Assembly (NCBI RefSeq): GCF_000473065.1
Contig: NZ_AXAZ01000030.1
Location: 1 to 64,000, forward strand
Direction: 5' to 3'
Length of the DNA stretch: 64,000 nucleotides
Source of the DNA: Bradyrhizobium sp. WSM1743
GTDB taxonomy: Bacteria > Pseudomonadota > Alphaproteobacteria > Rhizobiales > Xanthobacteraceae
The notes under the pieces were generated by a model. The model did no database searches. It was not told where the DNA came from and saw only the letters and a list, made by a program, of their open reading frames with translations. The position numbers and the translations under genes were made by a program. How positions within the stretch are numbered: position 1 is the first letter of the stretch; the number at the start of each line of letters is the position of its first letter. Shown here piece by piece: positions 46,556 through 55,321 of this stretch.

Positions 46556-46623
46556 CGGAATGCCCTCGGCTTGTTGCTCTTATTAGCTTCCGCGCATGGA
46601 CATCCGGGTCTTGTGCCGACCGG

Positions 46624-47208
46624 CTAGACCCCGATCACGGGAACGCCGATCACGACGGGATGGAACGCGAAGGCCAGTGCCAGGTAGGCAACGACGCCAA
46701 CCGCGACCGCGATCAGATCGTTGGTGACGCCGCCGACCGGGATGGGCGGGCCGCCGCCGTCGGTGCGATGCTTGAGCGTAACGCGGTCATACACCGCCCA
46801 GGCGAGGAACGAGCCGAACAGGATGATGGAGCCGAGATCGCCATTGGCCAGGAGATGCGCGGCCGCCCACAGCTTGATACCGGCCAGCATCGGATGCTTC
46901 AGCGTCGCATAGATCCGGCCGCGCAGATATGACGCCACGACCAGGATGACCGCGGGCAGCATCAGCGCGAGCGTGATGTGCTTCATCGCCTTCGGTGGAT
47001 ACCAGACGTCGATCCAGCCGGAGCTGCGATAGTGGGCAAAGCCCCAGATGATCAGCGCCAGCCCCGCCAGCGAGACCAGCGAATAGAGGATCTTGTAGGT
47101 CCCCTCGCCCAGCCTCGCGATCGCCTCTGCCCGCGCCTTTCGTTTCGTCGTGAAAATATGGGCCGCGAAGAACAGCACCAGCCCCAGGATCATGACCAGC
47201 AGACCCAC
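46624..47208 (-). CDS. NnrU-family membrane protein
   Basis: 194 residues, about five helices: LLVMILGLVLFFAAHIFTT, ILYSLVSLAGLALIIWGFAHY, LALMLPAVILVVASYL, KHPMLAGIKLWAAAHLLANGDLGSIILFGSFLAWAVYDR. The KHPML and HLLANGD segments are characteristic of NnrU. The family is linked to nitric oxide or nitrite reduction and is also seen near heme b methyl-type membrane proteins (isoprenylcysteine methyltransferase-like fold); the role here is not shown by neighbours. Confidence 0.92.
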   Translation of the reverse strand: MGLLVMILGLVLFFAAHIFTTKRKARAEAIARLGEGTYKILYSLVSLAGLALIIWGFAHYRSSGWIDVWYPPKAMKHITLALMLPAVILVVASYLRGRIYATLKHPMLAGIKLWAAAHLLANGDLGSIILFGSFLAWAVYDRVTLKHRTDGGGPPIPVGGVTNDLIAVAVGVVAYLALAFAFHPVVIGVPVIGV

Positions 47209-47276
47209 GACATCCTCCCCTCAAGCAGCCCCCGCCTGAGGTAGCATCGATTGGCCGATGGTCGCAACTCTCACAC

Positions 47277-47381
47277 CTCATGGTGAGGAGCGCGCCCTTG
47301 CGCGCGTCTCGAACCATGCAGGCCCGGCTGCCACTCATCCTTCGAGACGCGCGTGAAGAACGCGCTCCTCAGGATGAGGAG
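47277..47381. repeat. Palindromic intergenic repeat, family D
   Basis: Ends CTCATGGTGAGGAGCGCG and CGCGCTCCTCAGGATGAG are imperfect inverted copies; inner CGCGCGTCTCGAA / TTCGAGACGCGCG pairs perfectly. This CTCATCCTGAGGAGC-type repeat is frequent in Bradyrhizobium. Confidence 0.8.
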
Positions 47382-47392
47382 ACAGAGCTGTG

Positions 47393-47965
47393 CTACCTCG
47401 CAAGCTCGCGATTGTCGACATAGCGGATCGCGATCGGTCTCCCGGCCAGCGCGCCGCCGAGTCCGCCCGTGAATTTCAGCGGCAGGCAGGCCTTCAGCGA
47501 TGAATTGATCGCGTTGAGGTAAGTGATTCGGGTCTCCGAGGGGACGCCCGCCGTCGCGAAGGTCAGGCGCGGTGGACCGATCAGGCCGCCGGCCTTGTTG
47601 AAGCTGAAGCGCACCGACATCTGCATGCCCTCACGCGCATTGTTCGATGGCGGCGACCAGCAGCTGCGCAGCTCGGCAAAGAGATCGCCGATCGTGTCGA
47701 GATCGTGATCTGGCTTGCGGTATTTGGCGCGGTCGGCGTCGGACGGCACGCTTTCGATCGTGAGCTGGAGGTTCTGGCCGTAAGGGTAGTCGATCTCGGG
47801 AATACAGGGACCGGGCTCGAGCGGGCTGCAATAAGACGGCGTGCAGGGCCGGCCGTCGAGCACGCTGCACGGCTCGTGCGAGAACGGGATCGAATTGATC
47901 TGCCGGGGCCGCGCGTCGGCGGCCGATACCGCTAGCAGGAGAAAGATGAGGATGCCGCGCCACAT
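47393..47965 (-). CDS. Secreted protein of unknown function
   Basis: 190 residues from MWRGILIFLLLAVSAADA, a clean signal peptide; a longer frame from ATG 48004 (MPPSARV, GGAGG only 2 bases before) is possible. Mature protein has four Cys in CSVLDGRPCTPSYCSPLEPGPCIPEID, then MQMSVRFSFNKAGGLIGPPRLTF and LNAINSSLKACLPLKFTGGLGGALAGRPIAIRY, which resembles the C-terminal domain of TonB-like proteins. I do not recognise a named family. Common in Bradyrhizobium-type genomes by pattern; role unknown. Confidence 0.75.
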   Translation of the reverse strand: MWRGILIFLLLAVSAADARPRQINSIPFSHEPCSVLDGRPCTPSYCSPLEPGPCIPEIDYPYGQNLQLTIESVPSDADRAKYRKPDHDLDTIGDLFAELRSCWSPPSNNAREGMQMSVRFSFNKAGGLIGPPRLTFATAGVPSETRITYLNAINSSLKACLPLKFTGGLGGALAGRPIAIRYVDNRELAR

Positions 47966-48058
47966 GATGCGAGCTCGTAGGGTCACACGAGCTGAAGGTG
48001 GCATTGCCTCCAACAACGTCAAGCCTGCGGCCGTTCACGTGGTCGCGTTCAGGCATAC

Positions 48059-48163
48059 TGTCGTCGCCCGGCTTGACCGGGCGACCCAGTACTCCGAGAC
48101 GTCTGTGATTGAGCCGAGGGGCCGCGGCGTACTGGATGCCCCGGTCAAGCCGGGGCATGACAG
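48059..48163. repeat. Palindromic intergenic repeat, family E
   Basis: Ends TGTCGTCGCCCGGCTTGACC and GGTCAAGCCGGGGCATGACA are near-inverse arms; between them CCAGTACTCCGAGACG and a GCGGCGTACTGG stretch also pair. This GTCATGCCCCGGCTTGACC-type element is dispersed in many Bradyrhizobium and Methylobacterium genomes. Confidence 0.8.
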
Positions 48164-48210
48164 AGAGTGGGTGGCTGCAGAGCCGAGGACGTGGCTATCA
48201 GCGAGGCTCT

Positions 48211-49833
48211 CTACCCTTTCTTCTTGACGTCCTTGACGTTGGTGAACTCGATGCCCTCGGCGCGCTCCCTGGTGTAGCCGAGGTAGAACTCGTTCCGGGC
48301 GAGATACACGGGATCGCCGTCCACGTCGTCCGCGATGCTGGAGGTGTTGGCGGCGATGAAGGTGTCGAGCTTCTTGCGGTCCTCGGAGGAGACCCAGCGC
48401 GCCAGCTGGAATTCGCTGACCTCGAACTCGACCGGGAGCGAATATTCCGCCTCCAGCCGCGCCTTGAGCACGTCGAGCTGGAGCGCGCCGACCACACCGA
48501 CCAGCGCCGGCGCACCGTCGCGCGGACGAAACACCTGCACCACGCCCTCTTCCGACATCTGCTGAAGCGCTTCCTTCAGCTTCTTCGCCTTCATCGCGTC
48601 GGTCAGTCGGACGCGGCGGACGATCTCCGGCGCAAAGCTCGGCACGCCGACGAAATTGAAATCCTCGCCATCGGTCAGCGTGTCGCCGATGCGCAGCGTG
48701 CCGTGATTGGGAATGCCGACGACGTCGCCGGCAAAGGCTTCGTCCGCGACCGATCGATCCTGCGCGAAGAAGAATTGCGGGCTCGACAGCGGCATGCTCT
48801 TGCCGGTGCGTACCAGCTTGGCCTTCATGCCGCGGCTGAGCTTGCCCGAGCACAGGCGCGCGAAGGCGATGCGGTCGCGGTGGTTTGGATCCATGTTGGC
48901 CTGGATCTTGAACACGAAGGCGCTCATGCGGGGATCGGTTGCCTCGACCTTGCGCTGGTCGCTGTCCTGCGCGCGCGGCTCAGGCGCGAACTTGCCGAGG
49001 CCTTCCAGCAGGTCGCCGACGCCGAAATTGCGCAGCGCGCTGCCGAAATAAACCGGCGTCAGATGGCCTTCGCGGAAGGCCTCGAGGTCGAACGGCTTTG
49101 ACGCCTCGGTGACGAGCTCGAGTTCGTCCTTCACGGCAGAAACGTCGAGATCGGCGTTGAGCTTGGCGAGCTCTTCGATCTCGATCTCAAGCGCCGCGCC
49201 GGTCTTGGCGCCGCCGCCTTCGAGCAGGCGCACGCCGCCATTGACGACGTCGTAGGTGCCAAGGAAGTCGCGGCCGCGGCCGACCGGCCAGGTCATCGGC
49301 GTGGTGTCGAGCGCCAGCGTCTTCTCGATCTCGTCGAGCAGCTCGAACACGTCGCGGCTCTCGCGGTCCATCTTGTTGATGAAGGTGATGATCGGAATGT
49401 CGCGCAGGCGGCACACCTCGAACAGTTTTCGGGTGCGCGCCTCGATGCCTTTGGCGGCGTCGATCACCATCACGGCGGAATCGACCGCCGTCAGCGTGCG
49501 ATAGGTGTCTTCCGAAAAGTCCTCGTGGCCCGGCGTGTCCAGCAGGTTGAACACGAGGCCTTCGAACTCGAAGGTCATCACCGAGGTCACGACCGAAATG
49601 CCGCGCTCGCGCTCGATCTTCATCCAGTCCGAGCGGGTGTTGCGCCGCTCGCCCTTGGCCTTGACCTGGCCGGCCAGATTGATGGCGCCGCCGAACAGCA
49701 GCAGCTTCTCGGTCAGCGTGGTCTTGCCGGCGTCGGGGTGGGAGATGATCGCAAAGGTCCGCCGCCGCGCCACTTCAGCGGCAAGCGGGGAACGGGCCGG
49801 CGATTCGGCTGTGGTGGTGGCGATGTCGGACAT
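48211..49833 (-). CDS. prfC: Peptide chain release factor 3
   Basis: 540 residues. GTPase motifs HPDAGKTTLTEKLL, DTPGHEDFSEDTYR and NKMDRESRD, RF3-specific SDWMKIERERGISVVTSVM, C-terminal domain with ADDVDGDPVYLARNEFYLGYTRERA. Removes RF1/RF2 after termination. Divergent from sugE with its riboswitch; 174 bases between starts. Confidence 0.97.
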   Translation of the reverse strand: MSDIATTTAESPARSPLAAEVARRRTFAIISHPDAGKTTLTEKLLLFGGAINLAGQVKAKGERRNTRSDWMKIERERGISVVTSVMTFEFEGLVFNLLDTPGHEDFSEDTYRTLTAVDSAVMVIDAAKGIEARTRKLFEVCRLRDIPIITFINKMDRESRDVFELLDEIEKTLALDTTPMTWPVGRGRDFLGTYDVVNGGVRLLEGGGAKTGAALEIEIEELAKLNADLDVSAVKDELELVTEASKPFDLEAFREGHLTPVYFGSALRNFGVGDLLEGLGKFAPEPRAQDSDQRKVEATDPRMSAFVFKIQANMDPNHRDRIAFARLCSGKLSRGMKAKLVRTGKSMPLSSPQFFFAQDRSVADEAFAGDVVGIPNHGTLRIGDTLTDGEDFNFVGVPSFAPEIVRRVRLTDAMKAKKLKEALQQMSEEGVVQVFRPRDGAPALVGVVGALQLDVLKARLEAEYSLPVEFEVSEFQLARWVSSEDRKKLDTFIAANTSSIADDVDGDPVYLARNEFYLGYTRERAEGIEFTNVKDVKKKG

Positions 49834-49935
49834 GGCGGGAGCGTGTGGCAGGGAAAGCGGGCCTTATCAAGCCTCATTTGGTGATTGCGGAGCCCTTCGG
49901 CCAGCCCCATATCGGCGCTTGGATATATCAGCCCT

Positions 49936-49989
49936 GGGGAGGACGGCCTCCCCCGTCCATCAGTACATCAGCCGCGGGGACGACCCTGC
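49936..49989 (+). ncRNA. Guanidine-II (mini-ykkC) riboswitch
   Basis: Two hairpins with ACGR loops: GGGGAGG-ACGG-CCTCCCC (49936-49953, 7 perfect pairs) and GCGGGG-ACGA-CCCTGC (49974-49989, 6 pairs with one G-U), 20 bases apart. This is the defining pattern of the guanidine-II class. The ribosome site GGAG (49997-50000) of a SugE/Gdx guanidinium exporter follows 7 bases later. Guanidine binding pairs the two loops and frees translation. Found by eye; a covariance search would settle it. Confidence 0.88.
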
Positions 49990-50007
49990 CTGGAATGGAG
50001 CGTCGTC

Positions 50008-50322
50008 GTGGCCTGGAGCATCCTGTTTGTCGCCGGTCTTCTCGAGATCACCTGGGCGATCGGCTTGAAATACACCGAGGGCTTCACCAAGCCTGTTCCG
50101 TCCGTGATCACGCTGGCGGCCATGGCCGGCAGCGTCATCCTGCTCGGGCTTGCGCTCAAATCACTTCCCGTCGGAACCGCCTATGCGGTCTGGACCGGCA
50201 TCGGCGCGGTCGGCACTGCGACGCTCGGCATCTTCCTGTTCGGCGAGCCGGCAACGGCCTTCCGTCTCGCCAGCATCGCCCTGATCGTCGCCGGGATTGC
50301 CGGGCTGAAGCTCGTTACCTGA
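50008..50322 (+). CDS. sugE: SMR-family guanidinium exporter SugE/Gdx
   Basis: 104 residues, four helices, from a GTG start at 50008 ([20 protein letters not shown]) with GGAG 8 bases before. The membrane glutamate of SMR transporters is in [41 protein letters not shown] is the SugE/Gdx signature. Exports guanidinium against protons. The riboswitch upstream gives independent support for the guanidinium assignment. Its stop overlaps the convergent pit gene by 8 bases. Confidence 0.93.
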   Translation: MAWSILFVAGLLEITWAIGLKYTEGFTKPVPSVITLAAMAGSVILLGLALKSLPVGTAYAVWTGIGAVGTATLGIFLFGEPATAFRLASIALIVAGIAGLKLVT

Positions 50323-51319
50323 CGATCTGGACCCCCCACCAGGTCAGCGCCGCGACGATCGCCGAGGCCGGGATCGTGATCACCCAGGCATAGACGATCG
50401 AGCTGGCGACGTTCCAGCGCACTGCCGAGACGCGGCGGGCGGCGCCGACGCCGATGATCGCACCGGTAATGGTGTGGGTGGTCGAGACGGGAACGCCGAG
50501 ATAGGTCGCCATGAACAGGGTCGCGGCGCCCCCCGTCTCGGCGCAAAAGCCCTGCATCGGCGTCAATTTCGTGATGCGCAGGCCCATGGTGCGGACGATG
50601 CGCCAGCCGCCCATCAGCGTGCCCAGCGCCATCGCCGCCTGGCAGGACAGCACCACCCAGAACGGCACCGAGAATTCGCTGCCGAGATGGCCTTGCGAAT
50701 ACAGCAGCACCGCGATGATGCCCATGGTCTTCTGCGCGTCGTTGCCGCCATGGCCGAGCGAATAGAGCGAGGCGGAGGCGAATTGCAGGATGCGGAAGGC
50801 ACGATCGACCGCGAACGGCGTCGAGCGCACCGAGGCCCAGGACACGATCGCCACCAGCATCATTGCGAGCAGGAAGCCGACCAGCGGCGACAGCACGATC
50901 GCCAGCACCGTCTTGGATAATCCGCTCCACACCGCGGCCGAAATCCCCGCCTTGGCCATGCCGCCGCCGACGAGCCCGCCGATCAGCGCGTGCGAGGACG
51001 AGGATGGGATGCCGAGCGCCCAGGTCACGAGGTTCCAGACAATGGCCCCAACCAGCGCTGCGAAGATCACCTGGGCGTCGACGACCGCGGGATCGATGAT
51101 GCCGGTCCCGATGGTCTGCGCGACATGCAGCCCGAACACCAGGAAGGCGATGAAATTGAAGAACGCGGCCCAGAATACCGCGAATTGCGGCCGCAGCACG
51201 CGGGTCGAGACGATGGTCGCGATCGAATTGGCGGCGTCGTGCAGGCCGTTCAGGAAATCGAACAGCAGCGCGACGGCGATCAAGCCGACCAGGACGGGAA
51301 GACCCAACGCGGCATCCAC
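50315..51319 (-). CDS. pit: Low-affinity inorganic phosphate transporter PiT
   Basis: 334 residues from a GTG at 51319, 14 bases after the DUF47 gene; the frame goes further up but overlaps that gene. PiT repeats: [24 protein letters not shown] near the N terminus and [20 protein letters not shown] in the middle, [18 protein letters not shown] near the end. Ten or more helices. Proton-phosphate symport. DUF47-pit pairs are known from Sinorhizobium meliloti as orfA-pit. Confidence 0.95.
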   Translation of the reverse strand: MDAALGLPVLVGLIAVALLFDFLNGLHDAANSIATIVSTRVLRPQFAVFWAAFFNFIAFLVFGLHVAQTIGTGIIDPAVVDAQVIFAALVGAIVWNLVTWALGIPSSSSHALIGGLVGGGMAKAGISAAVWSGLSKTVLAIVLSPLVGFLLAMMLVAIVSWASVRSTPFAVDRAFRILQFASASLYSLGHGGNDAQKTMGIIAVLLYSQGHLGSEFSVPFWVVLSCQAAMALGTLMGGWRIVRTMGLRITKLTPMQGFCAETGGAATLFMATYLGVPVSTTHTITGAIIGVGAARRVSAVRWNVASSIVYAWVITIPASAIVAALTWWGVQIVR

Positions 51320-51333
51320 AGCGCAGCCCTGCC

Positions 51334-51978
51334 CTAGACTTGCTCGATGACGATGCTGTTGATCTCGTTGGCGACGTCGTCGAAGCGATCGGCCACCTTC
51401 TCCAGATGGTCGTAGATCTCGACGCCGACGATGAAGTCCATCGCATTGCCGTCGCGATGCTTGAGGAACAGCTCCTTCAGGCCGATGTCGTGGAGATCGT
51501 CGACCCGGCCCTCCAGCTTGCCGAGCTCTTCGGTGATGGCGGTCAGCATGGCGACGTTCGGGCCGATCGATTGCATCAGCGGCAGCGCACGCCCGACCAG
51601 ATTGGCGCATTCGATCAGGAGCCCACCGATCTCGCGCATCGGAGGCTCGAAGGCGCGAACCTCGAACAGCATGACCGCCTTGGCCGTCTGCTGCATCTGG
51701 TCGATGGCATCGTCCATCGAGGTGATCAGGTTCTTGATGTCGCCGCGGTCGAACGGGGTGATGAAGGTGCGGCGCACCGCCGTCAGCACCTCACGGGTGA
51801 TGTTGTCGGCGTCGTTCTCGAACTGGTTGACGCGCTGGCAATAGACCGGCGTCTCCTCGCCCCCATTGAGCATGCCCTGGAGCGCGATCGCGCCCTGGAT
51901 CACCGTCTGGGCATGCCGGTCGAACAGGTCGAAGAACCGTTCTTCCTTGGGCAGGAACGCACGAAACCATCGCATCAT
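51334..51978 (-). CDS. DUF47 (PhoU-like) partner of PiT
   Basis: 214 residues, all helical: MRWFRAFLPKEERFFDLFDRHAQTV, ENDADNITREVLTAVRRTFITPFDRGDIKNLITSMDDAIDQM and DFIVGVEIYDHLEKVADRFDDVANEI. The repeated E-(x)-xxD pattern is the metal-binding feature of PhoU-like proteins. Thought to modulate the phosphate transporter encoded next. A Pho box lies 43 bases upstream. Confidence 0.94.
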   Translation of the reverse strand: MMRWFRAFLPKEERFFDLFDRHAQTVIQGAIALQGMLNGGEETPVYCQRVNQFENDADNITREVLTAVRRTFITPFDRGDIKNLITSMDDAIDQMQQTAKAVMLFEVRAFEPPMREIGGLLIECANLVGRALPLMQSIGPNVAMLTAITEELGKLEGRVDDLHDIGLKELFLKHRDGNAMDFIVGVEIYDHLEKVADRFDDVANEINSIVIEQV

Positions 51979-52007
51979 GGAGATAGGCTACCGGTTGGAA
52001 ATGGCCA

Positions 52008-52022
52008 GGCCCCGAAGGGGCC
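52008..52022. promoter_or_regulatory. Hairpin in the DUF47-pit leader
   Basis: GGCCCC-GAA-GGGGCC, 6 perfect pairs, between the Pho box and the DUF47 start. May act in the 5' leader. Confidence 0.4.
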
Positions 52023-52038
52023 GTCATAAAACTGTCAT
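52021..52038 (+). promoter_or_regulatory. Pho box upstream of DUF47-pit
   Basis: CCGTCAT-AAAA-CTGTCAT, two direct heptamers separated by 4 bases, close to the PhoB consensus CTGTCAT-N4-CTGTCAT. It reads on the plus strand, opposite to the DUF47-pit transcript. In S. meliloti the orfA-pit operon is repressed by PhoB in low phosphate, and a reversed box near the promoter fits repression better than activation (inference). Confidence 0.75.
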
Positions 52039-52135
52039 AGACCATTTTCGATCCGCGCGCGTGTCATCTCACGGCCGCGGAGCCGGATCATCCACCGCTT
52101 TCAGTCGGTCGGTAAACCGATTTTAAATCAGCTAC

Positions 52136-53104
52136 TTAGAGCGATCGCCGCAAGTAATGCGCGATTTCGCCGATGACGCCGCGGCGGAAGGTGAGCACGC
52201 AGATCACGAAGATCGCGCCCTGGATCACCGTCACCCACTGGCCGAAGCTCGCCAGATATTGCTGCATGGCGATGATCACGAAGGCGCCGACCACGGGGCC
52301 GAAAATGGTGCCGAGACCGCCGACCAGCGTCATCAGCACGACCTCGCCCGACATCGACCAGTGCACGTCGGTGAGCGAGGCGTTCTGGGCCACGAACACC
52401 TTCAGCGCTCCGGCGAAACCGGCCAGCGTGCCGGACAGGACGAAGGCCAGGAACTTGTACTGGTCGGTGCGGTAGCCGAGCGAGATCGCGCGCGGCTCGT
52501 TTTCGCGGATCGACTTCAGAACCTCACCGAACGGCGAGTTGATGATGCGGAAGATCAAGAGGAAGCCGGCGAGGAAGCCGACCAGCACGACGTAATACAG
52601 AACCGTCGGCTTGGAGAGGTCGAGGACACCGAACATGTGTCCTTGCGGAATGCCCTGGATGCCGTCCTCACCATGGGTGAAGGGAGCCTGGAGATAGATG
52701 AAGTACAAGAGCTGCGACAGCGCCAGGGTGATCATCGAGAAATAGATGCCCTGGCGGCGGATCGAGATGTAGCCGGTCACGATCGAGAGCACGAAAGCCG
52801 CGGCGATGCCGACGAGGATGCCGAGCTCCGGCGGCAGCCCCCACACCTTCAGCGCATGCGCGCTGCAATAGCCGGCTGTCCCTAAGAACATCGCGTGGCC
52901 GAACGACAACAGGCCGCCATAGCCGATCAGAAGATTGAAGGCGCAGGCGAGCAGCGCAAAGCACAGCGCCTGCATCACGAAGAACGGATAGACTCCCGTG
53001 AAGGGCACCGCCGCCAAGAGCAGCGCCATCACCACGAACACAATCATCTCGTCGCGCATCGCACGCGGGGTTGCAGGCAGGGTATCGTCCGTCAGGGTTG
53101 TCAT
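52136..53104 (-). CDS. livM: Branched-chain amino acid ABC permease LivM
   Basis: 322 residues, about nine helices. LLSFGHAMFLGTAGYCSAHAL and SPFGEVLKSIRENEPRAISLGYRTDQYKFLAFVLSGTLAGFAGAL are characteristic of LivM. Lies 1 base after livH. Part of the livG-livF-livJ-livH-livM set, all on the minus strand. Confidence 0.95.
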   Translation of the reverse strand: MTTLTDDTLPATPRAMRDEMIVFVVMALLLAAVPFTGVYPFFVMQALCFALLACAFNLLIGYGGLLSFGHAMFLGTAGYCSAHALKVWGLPPELGILVGIAAAFVLSIVTGYISIRRQGIYFSMITLALSQLLYFIYLQAPFTHGEDGIQGIPQGHMFGVLDLSKPTVLYYVVLVGFLAGFLLIFRIINSPFGEVLKSIRENEPRAISLGYRTDQYKFLAFVLSGTLAGFAGALKVFVAQNASLTDVHWSMSGEVVLMTLVGGLGTIFGPVVGAFVIIAMQQYLASFGQWVTVIQGAIFVICVLTFRRGVIGEIAHYLRRSL

Positions 53105-53105
53105 C

Positions 53106-53969
53106 TCAGGCCGCCCTTCCCGTCAATCCCGTTGGCTTCACCAGGAGCACCAGCACCATCAGCACGAACACGACGGTGTTTGAGGCCTCGGGGTAGAAAT
53201 ACTTGGTCAGGCCCTCGATCACGCCGAGCGCAAAGCCCGTGATGATGGAGCCCATGATCGAACCCATGCCGCCGATCACCACCACCGCGAACACGACGAT
53301 GATGAGGTCGGCGCCCATCAGCGGGCGCACCTGGTTGATCGGGGCCGAGAGCACGCCGGCGAGCGCCGCAAGGCCGACGCCGAGACCGTAGGTCAGCGTG
53401 ATCATGCGCGGCACGTTGATGCCGAAGGCGCGCACCAGCGTCGGATTTTCAGTGGCGGCGCGCAGGTAAGCGCCGAGCTGCGTCTTCTCGATCAGGAACC
53501 AGGTGGCAAGGCACACCACGAGCGAGAACACGACGACCCAGCCGCGATAGACGGGTAAGAACATGAAGCCGAGATTCATGCCGCCCCTGAGCTGATCCGG
53601 AATGGCGTAAGGCAGTCCCGAGGAGCCGAAGTAGTTCTGGAATACGCCCTGCACGATCAGCGCGATTCCGAAGGTCAGCAGCAAACCATAGAGATGATCG
53701 AGCCCCGTCAGCCACTGCAGCATGGTCCGTTCCAGGATCATGCCGAAGATACCGACGATGATGGGGGCCAGCAGCAAGGCCCACCAGTAATTGATGCCGC
53801 CGAGGTTCAGCAGGAAATAGGCGACGAAGGCGCCCATCATGTAGAGCGCGCCATGGGCGAAATTGATGATGTTGAGCATGCCGAAGATCACGGCAAGCCC
53901 GAGACTGAGCAGCGCGTAGAACGAGCCGTTGATCAGTCCCACCAGTAGCTGAGCGTATAGAGCCTGCAT
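53106..53969 (-). CDS. livH: Branched-chain amino acid ABC permease LivH
   Basis: 287 residues, about eight helices. GLINGSFYALLSLGLAVIFGMLNIINFAHGALYMMGAFVAYFLL and AATENPTLVRAFGINVPRMITLTYGLGVGLAALAGVL are the usual LivH segments. Partner of LivM. 76 bases after the binding-protein gene. Confidence 0.95.
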   Translation of the reverse strand: MQALYAQLLVGLINGSFYALLSLGLAVIFGMLNIINFAHGALYMMGAFVAYFLLNLGGINYWWALLLAPIIVGIFGMILERTMLQWLTGLDHLYGLLLTFGIALIVQGVFQNYFGSSGLPYAIPDQLRGGMNLGFMFLPVYRGWVVVFSLVVCLATWFLIEKTQLGAYLRAATENPTLVRAFGINVPRMITLTYGLGVGLAALAGVLSAPINQVRPLMGADLIIVVFAVVVIGGMGSIMGSIITGFALGVIEGLTKYFYPEASNTVVFVLMVLVLLVKPTGLTGRAA

Positions 53970-54045
53970 CGATCCCGCACCCGGTCCCTTCGGCGTTCCT
54001 CAACAGCAGGCCGGCACCGTTGCGCACCGGCCCGCATCGTCACCG

Positions 54046-55266
54046 TTACTTCTTCACCAGCGGACAGGCGCTCTCCGACAGCGGCCGGAACGCTTGGTCC
54101 GCCGGGGTCGTGCCGATCAGCTTGTAATAGTCCCACGGCCCCTTGGATTCCTCGGGCTTCTTGACCTCGAAGAGATAGGCGGGATGAAGCTTGCGGCCGT
54201 CCGCGCGGATCGTGCCCTTGCCGAACAGCGCGTCGTCTGTCGGCATTTCCTTCATCTTGGCCACGACCTTGGCGCCGTCATGCGGGTTGCCGCCCATCGC
54301 CTCCAGCGCCTTGAAATAGTGGAGCAGGCCCGAATAGACGCCGGCCTGCACCATCGAAGGCATCGCCTTGTTCTTCATGCGCTCGGAAAAGCGTTTGGAG
54401 AAGGCGCGAGTGCCGTCATTCAGGTCCCAGTAGAAGGTCTCGGTGAAGTTCAGTCCCTGCGCTACCTTCAATCCGAGCGCATGGACGTCGGTTATGAACA
54501 GCAGGAGCCCCGCGAGCTTCTGGCCGCCCGATACGATGCCGAACTCCGCCGCTTGCTTGATCGTGTTGGTGGTGTCGCCGCCGGCATTCGCCATGCCCAC
54601 GATCTTGGCCTTCGACGCTTGCGCCTGGAGCAGGAAGGAGGAGAAATCCGCCGTATTGAGGGGATGCTTGACCGTGCCAATCACCTTGCCGCCTGATTTC
54701 ACGACCACGGCGGTGGTGTCACGCTCGAGCGCATGGCCAAAGGCGTAGTCTGCGGTCAGGAAGTACCAAGTGTCGCCGCCGGCCTTCACCAGCGCTTGCC
54801 CCGTGCTATTGGCCAGCATGTAGGTGTCGTAGACCCAGTGGATCGTGTTCGGCGAGCACTGGGCGTTGGTCAGGTCGGACGTCGCCGCGCCCGTATCGAT
54901 CAGAATCGAATTCTTCTCCCTGACGACATTGTTGACCGCGAGCGCCACGCCCGAGTTCAGCACGTCCATGAAAATGTCGACCTTCTCGACATCGATCCAC
55001 TGCCGCGCAATCGCAGTCCCGATGTCCGGCTTGTTCTGATGGTCGGCCGAAATCAGGTCGATCTTCCAACCCTTCGCAGTCAGGCCGGCATCCTCGATGG
55101 CCATCTGCGCCGCCAATGTCGAGCCCGGCCCGCCGAGGTCGGCATAGAGCCCGGAATTATCGGTGAGCACACCGATCTTGATGGCCTTGTCCTGCGCCAT
55201 CGCCGCGCTCGTTGCCGCGAGCGCAATGGCGGTGCCGAGCAACATTGCTGAAATGATCCGTTTCAT
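54046..55266 (-). CDS. livJ: Branched-chain-type ABC binding protein
   Basis: 406 residues from MKRIISAMLLGTAIALAATS (ATG 55266 with GGAGAG before), signal peptide ending AMAQ. KIGVLTDNSGLYADLGGPGS and LFEVKKPEESKGPWDYYKL as in the orphan binder at 39541-40767. In the middle of the liv genes, so it delivers to LivHM-LivGF. The true ligand may be another acid or amide; the family is broad. Confidence 0.93.
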   Translation of the reverse strand: MKRIISAMLLGTAIALAATSAAMAQDKAIKIGVLTDNSGLYADLGGPGSTLAAQMAIEDAGLTAKGWKIDLISADHQNKPDIGTAIARQWIDVEKVDIFMDVLNSGVALAVNNVVREKNSILIDTGAATSDLTNAQCSPNTIHWVYDTYMLANSTGQALVKAGGDTWYFLTADYAFGHALERDTTAVVVKSGGKVIGTVKHPLNTADFSSFLLQAQASKAKIVGMANAGGDTTNTIKQAAEFGIVSGGQKLAGLLLFITDVHALGLKVAQGLNFTETFYWDLNDGTRAFSKRFSERMKNKAMPSMVQAGVYSGLLHYFKALEAMGGNPHDGAKVVAKMKEMPTDDALFGKGTIRADGRKLHPAYLFEVKKPEESKGPWDYYKLIGTTPADQAFRPLSESACPLVKK

Positions 55267-55321
55267 GGTCGCTCTCCAATACCTTCTCTTTATGCTCATC
55301 AGTTAAATTCAGGCCCGGCGC

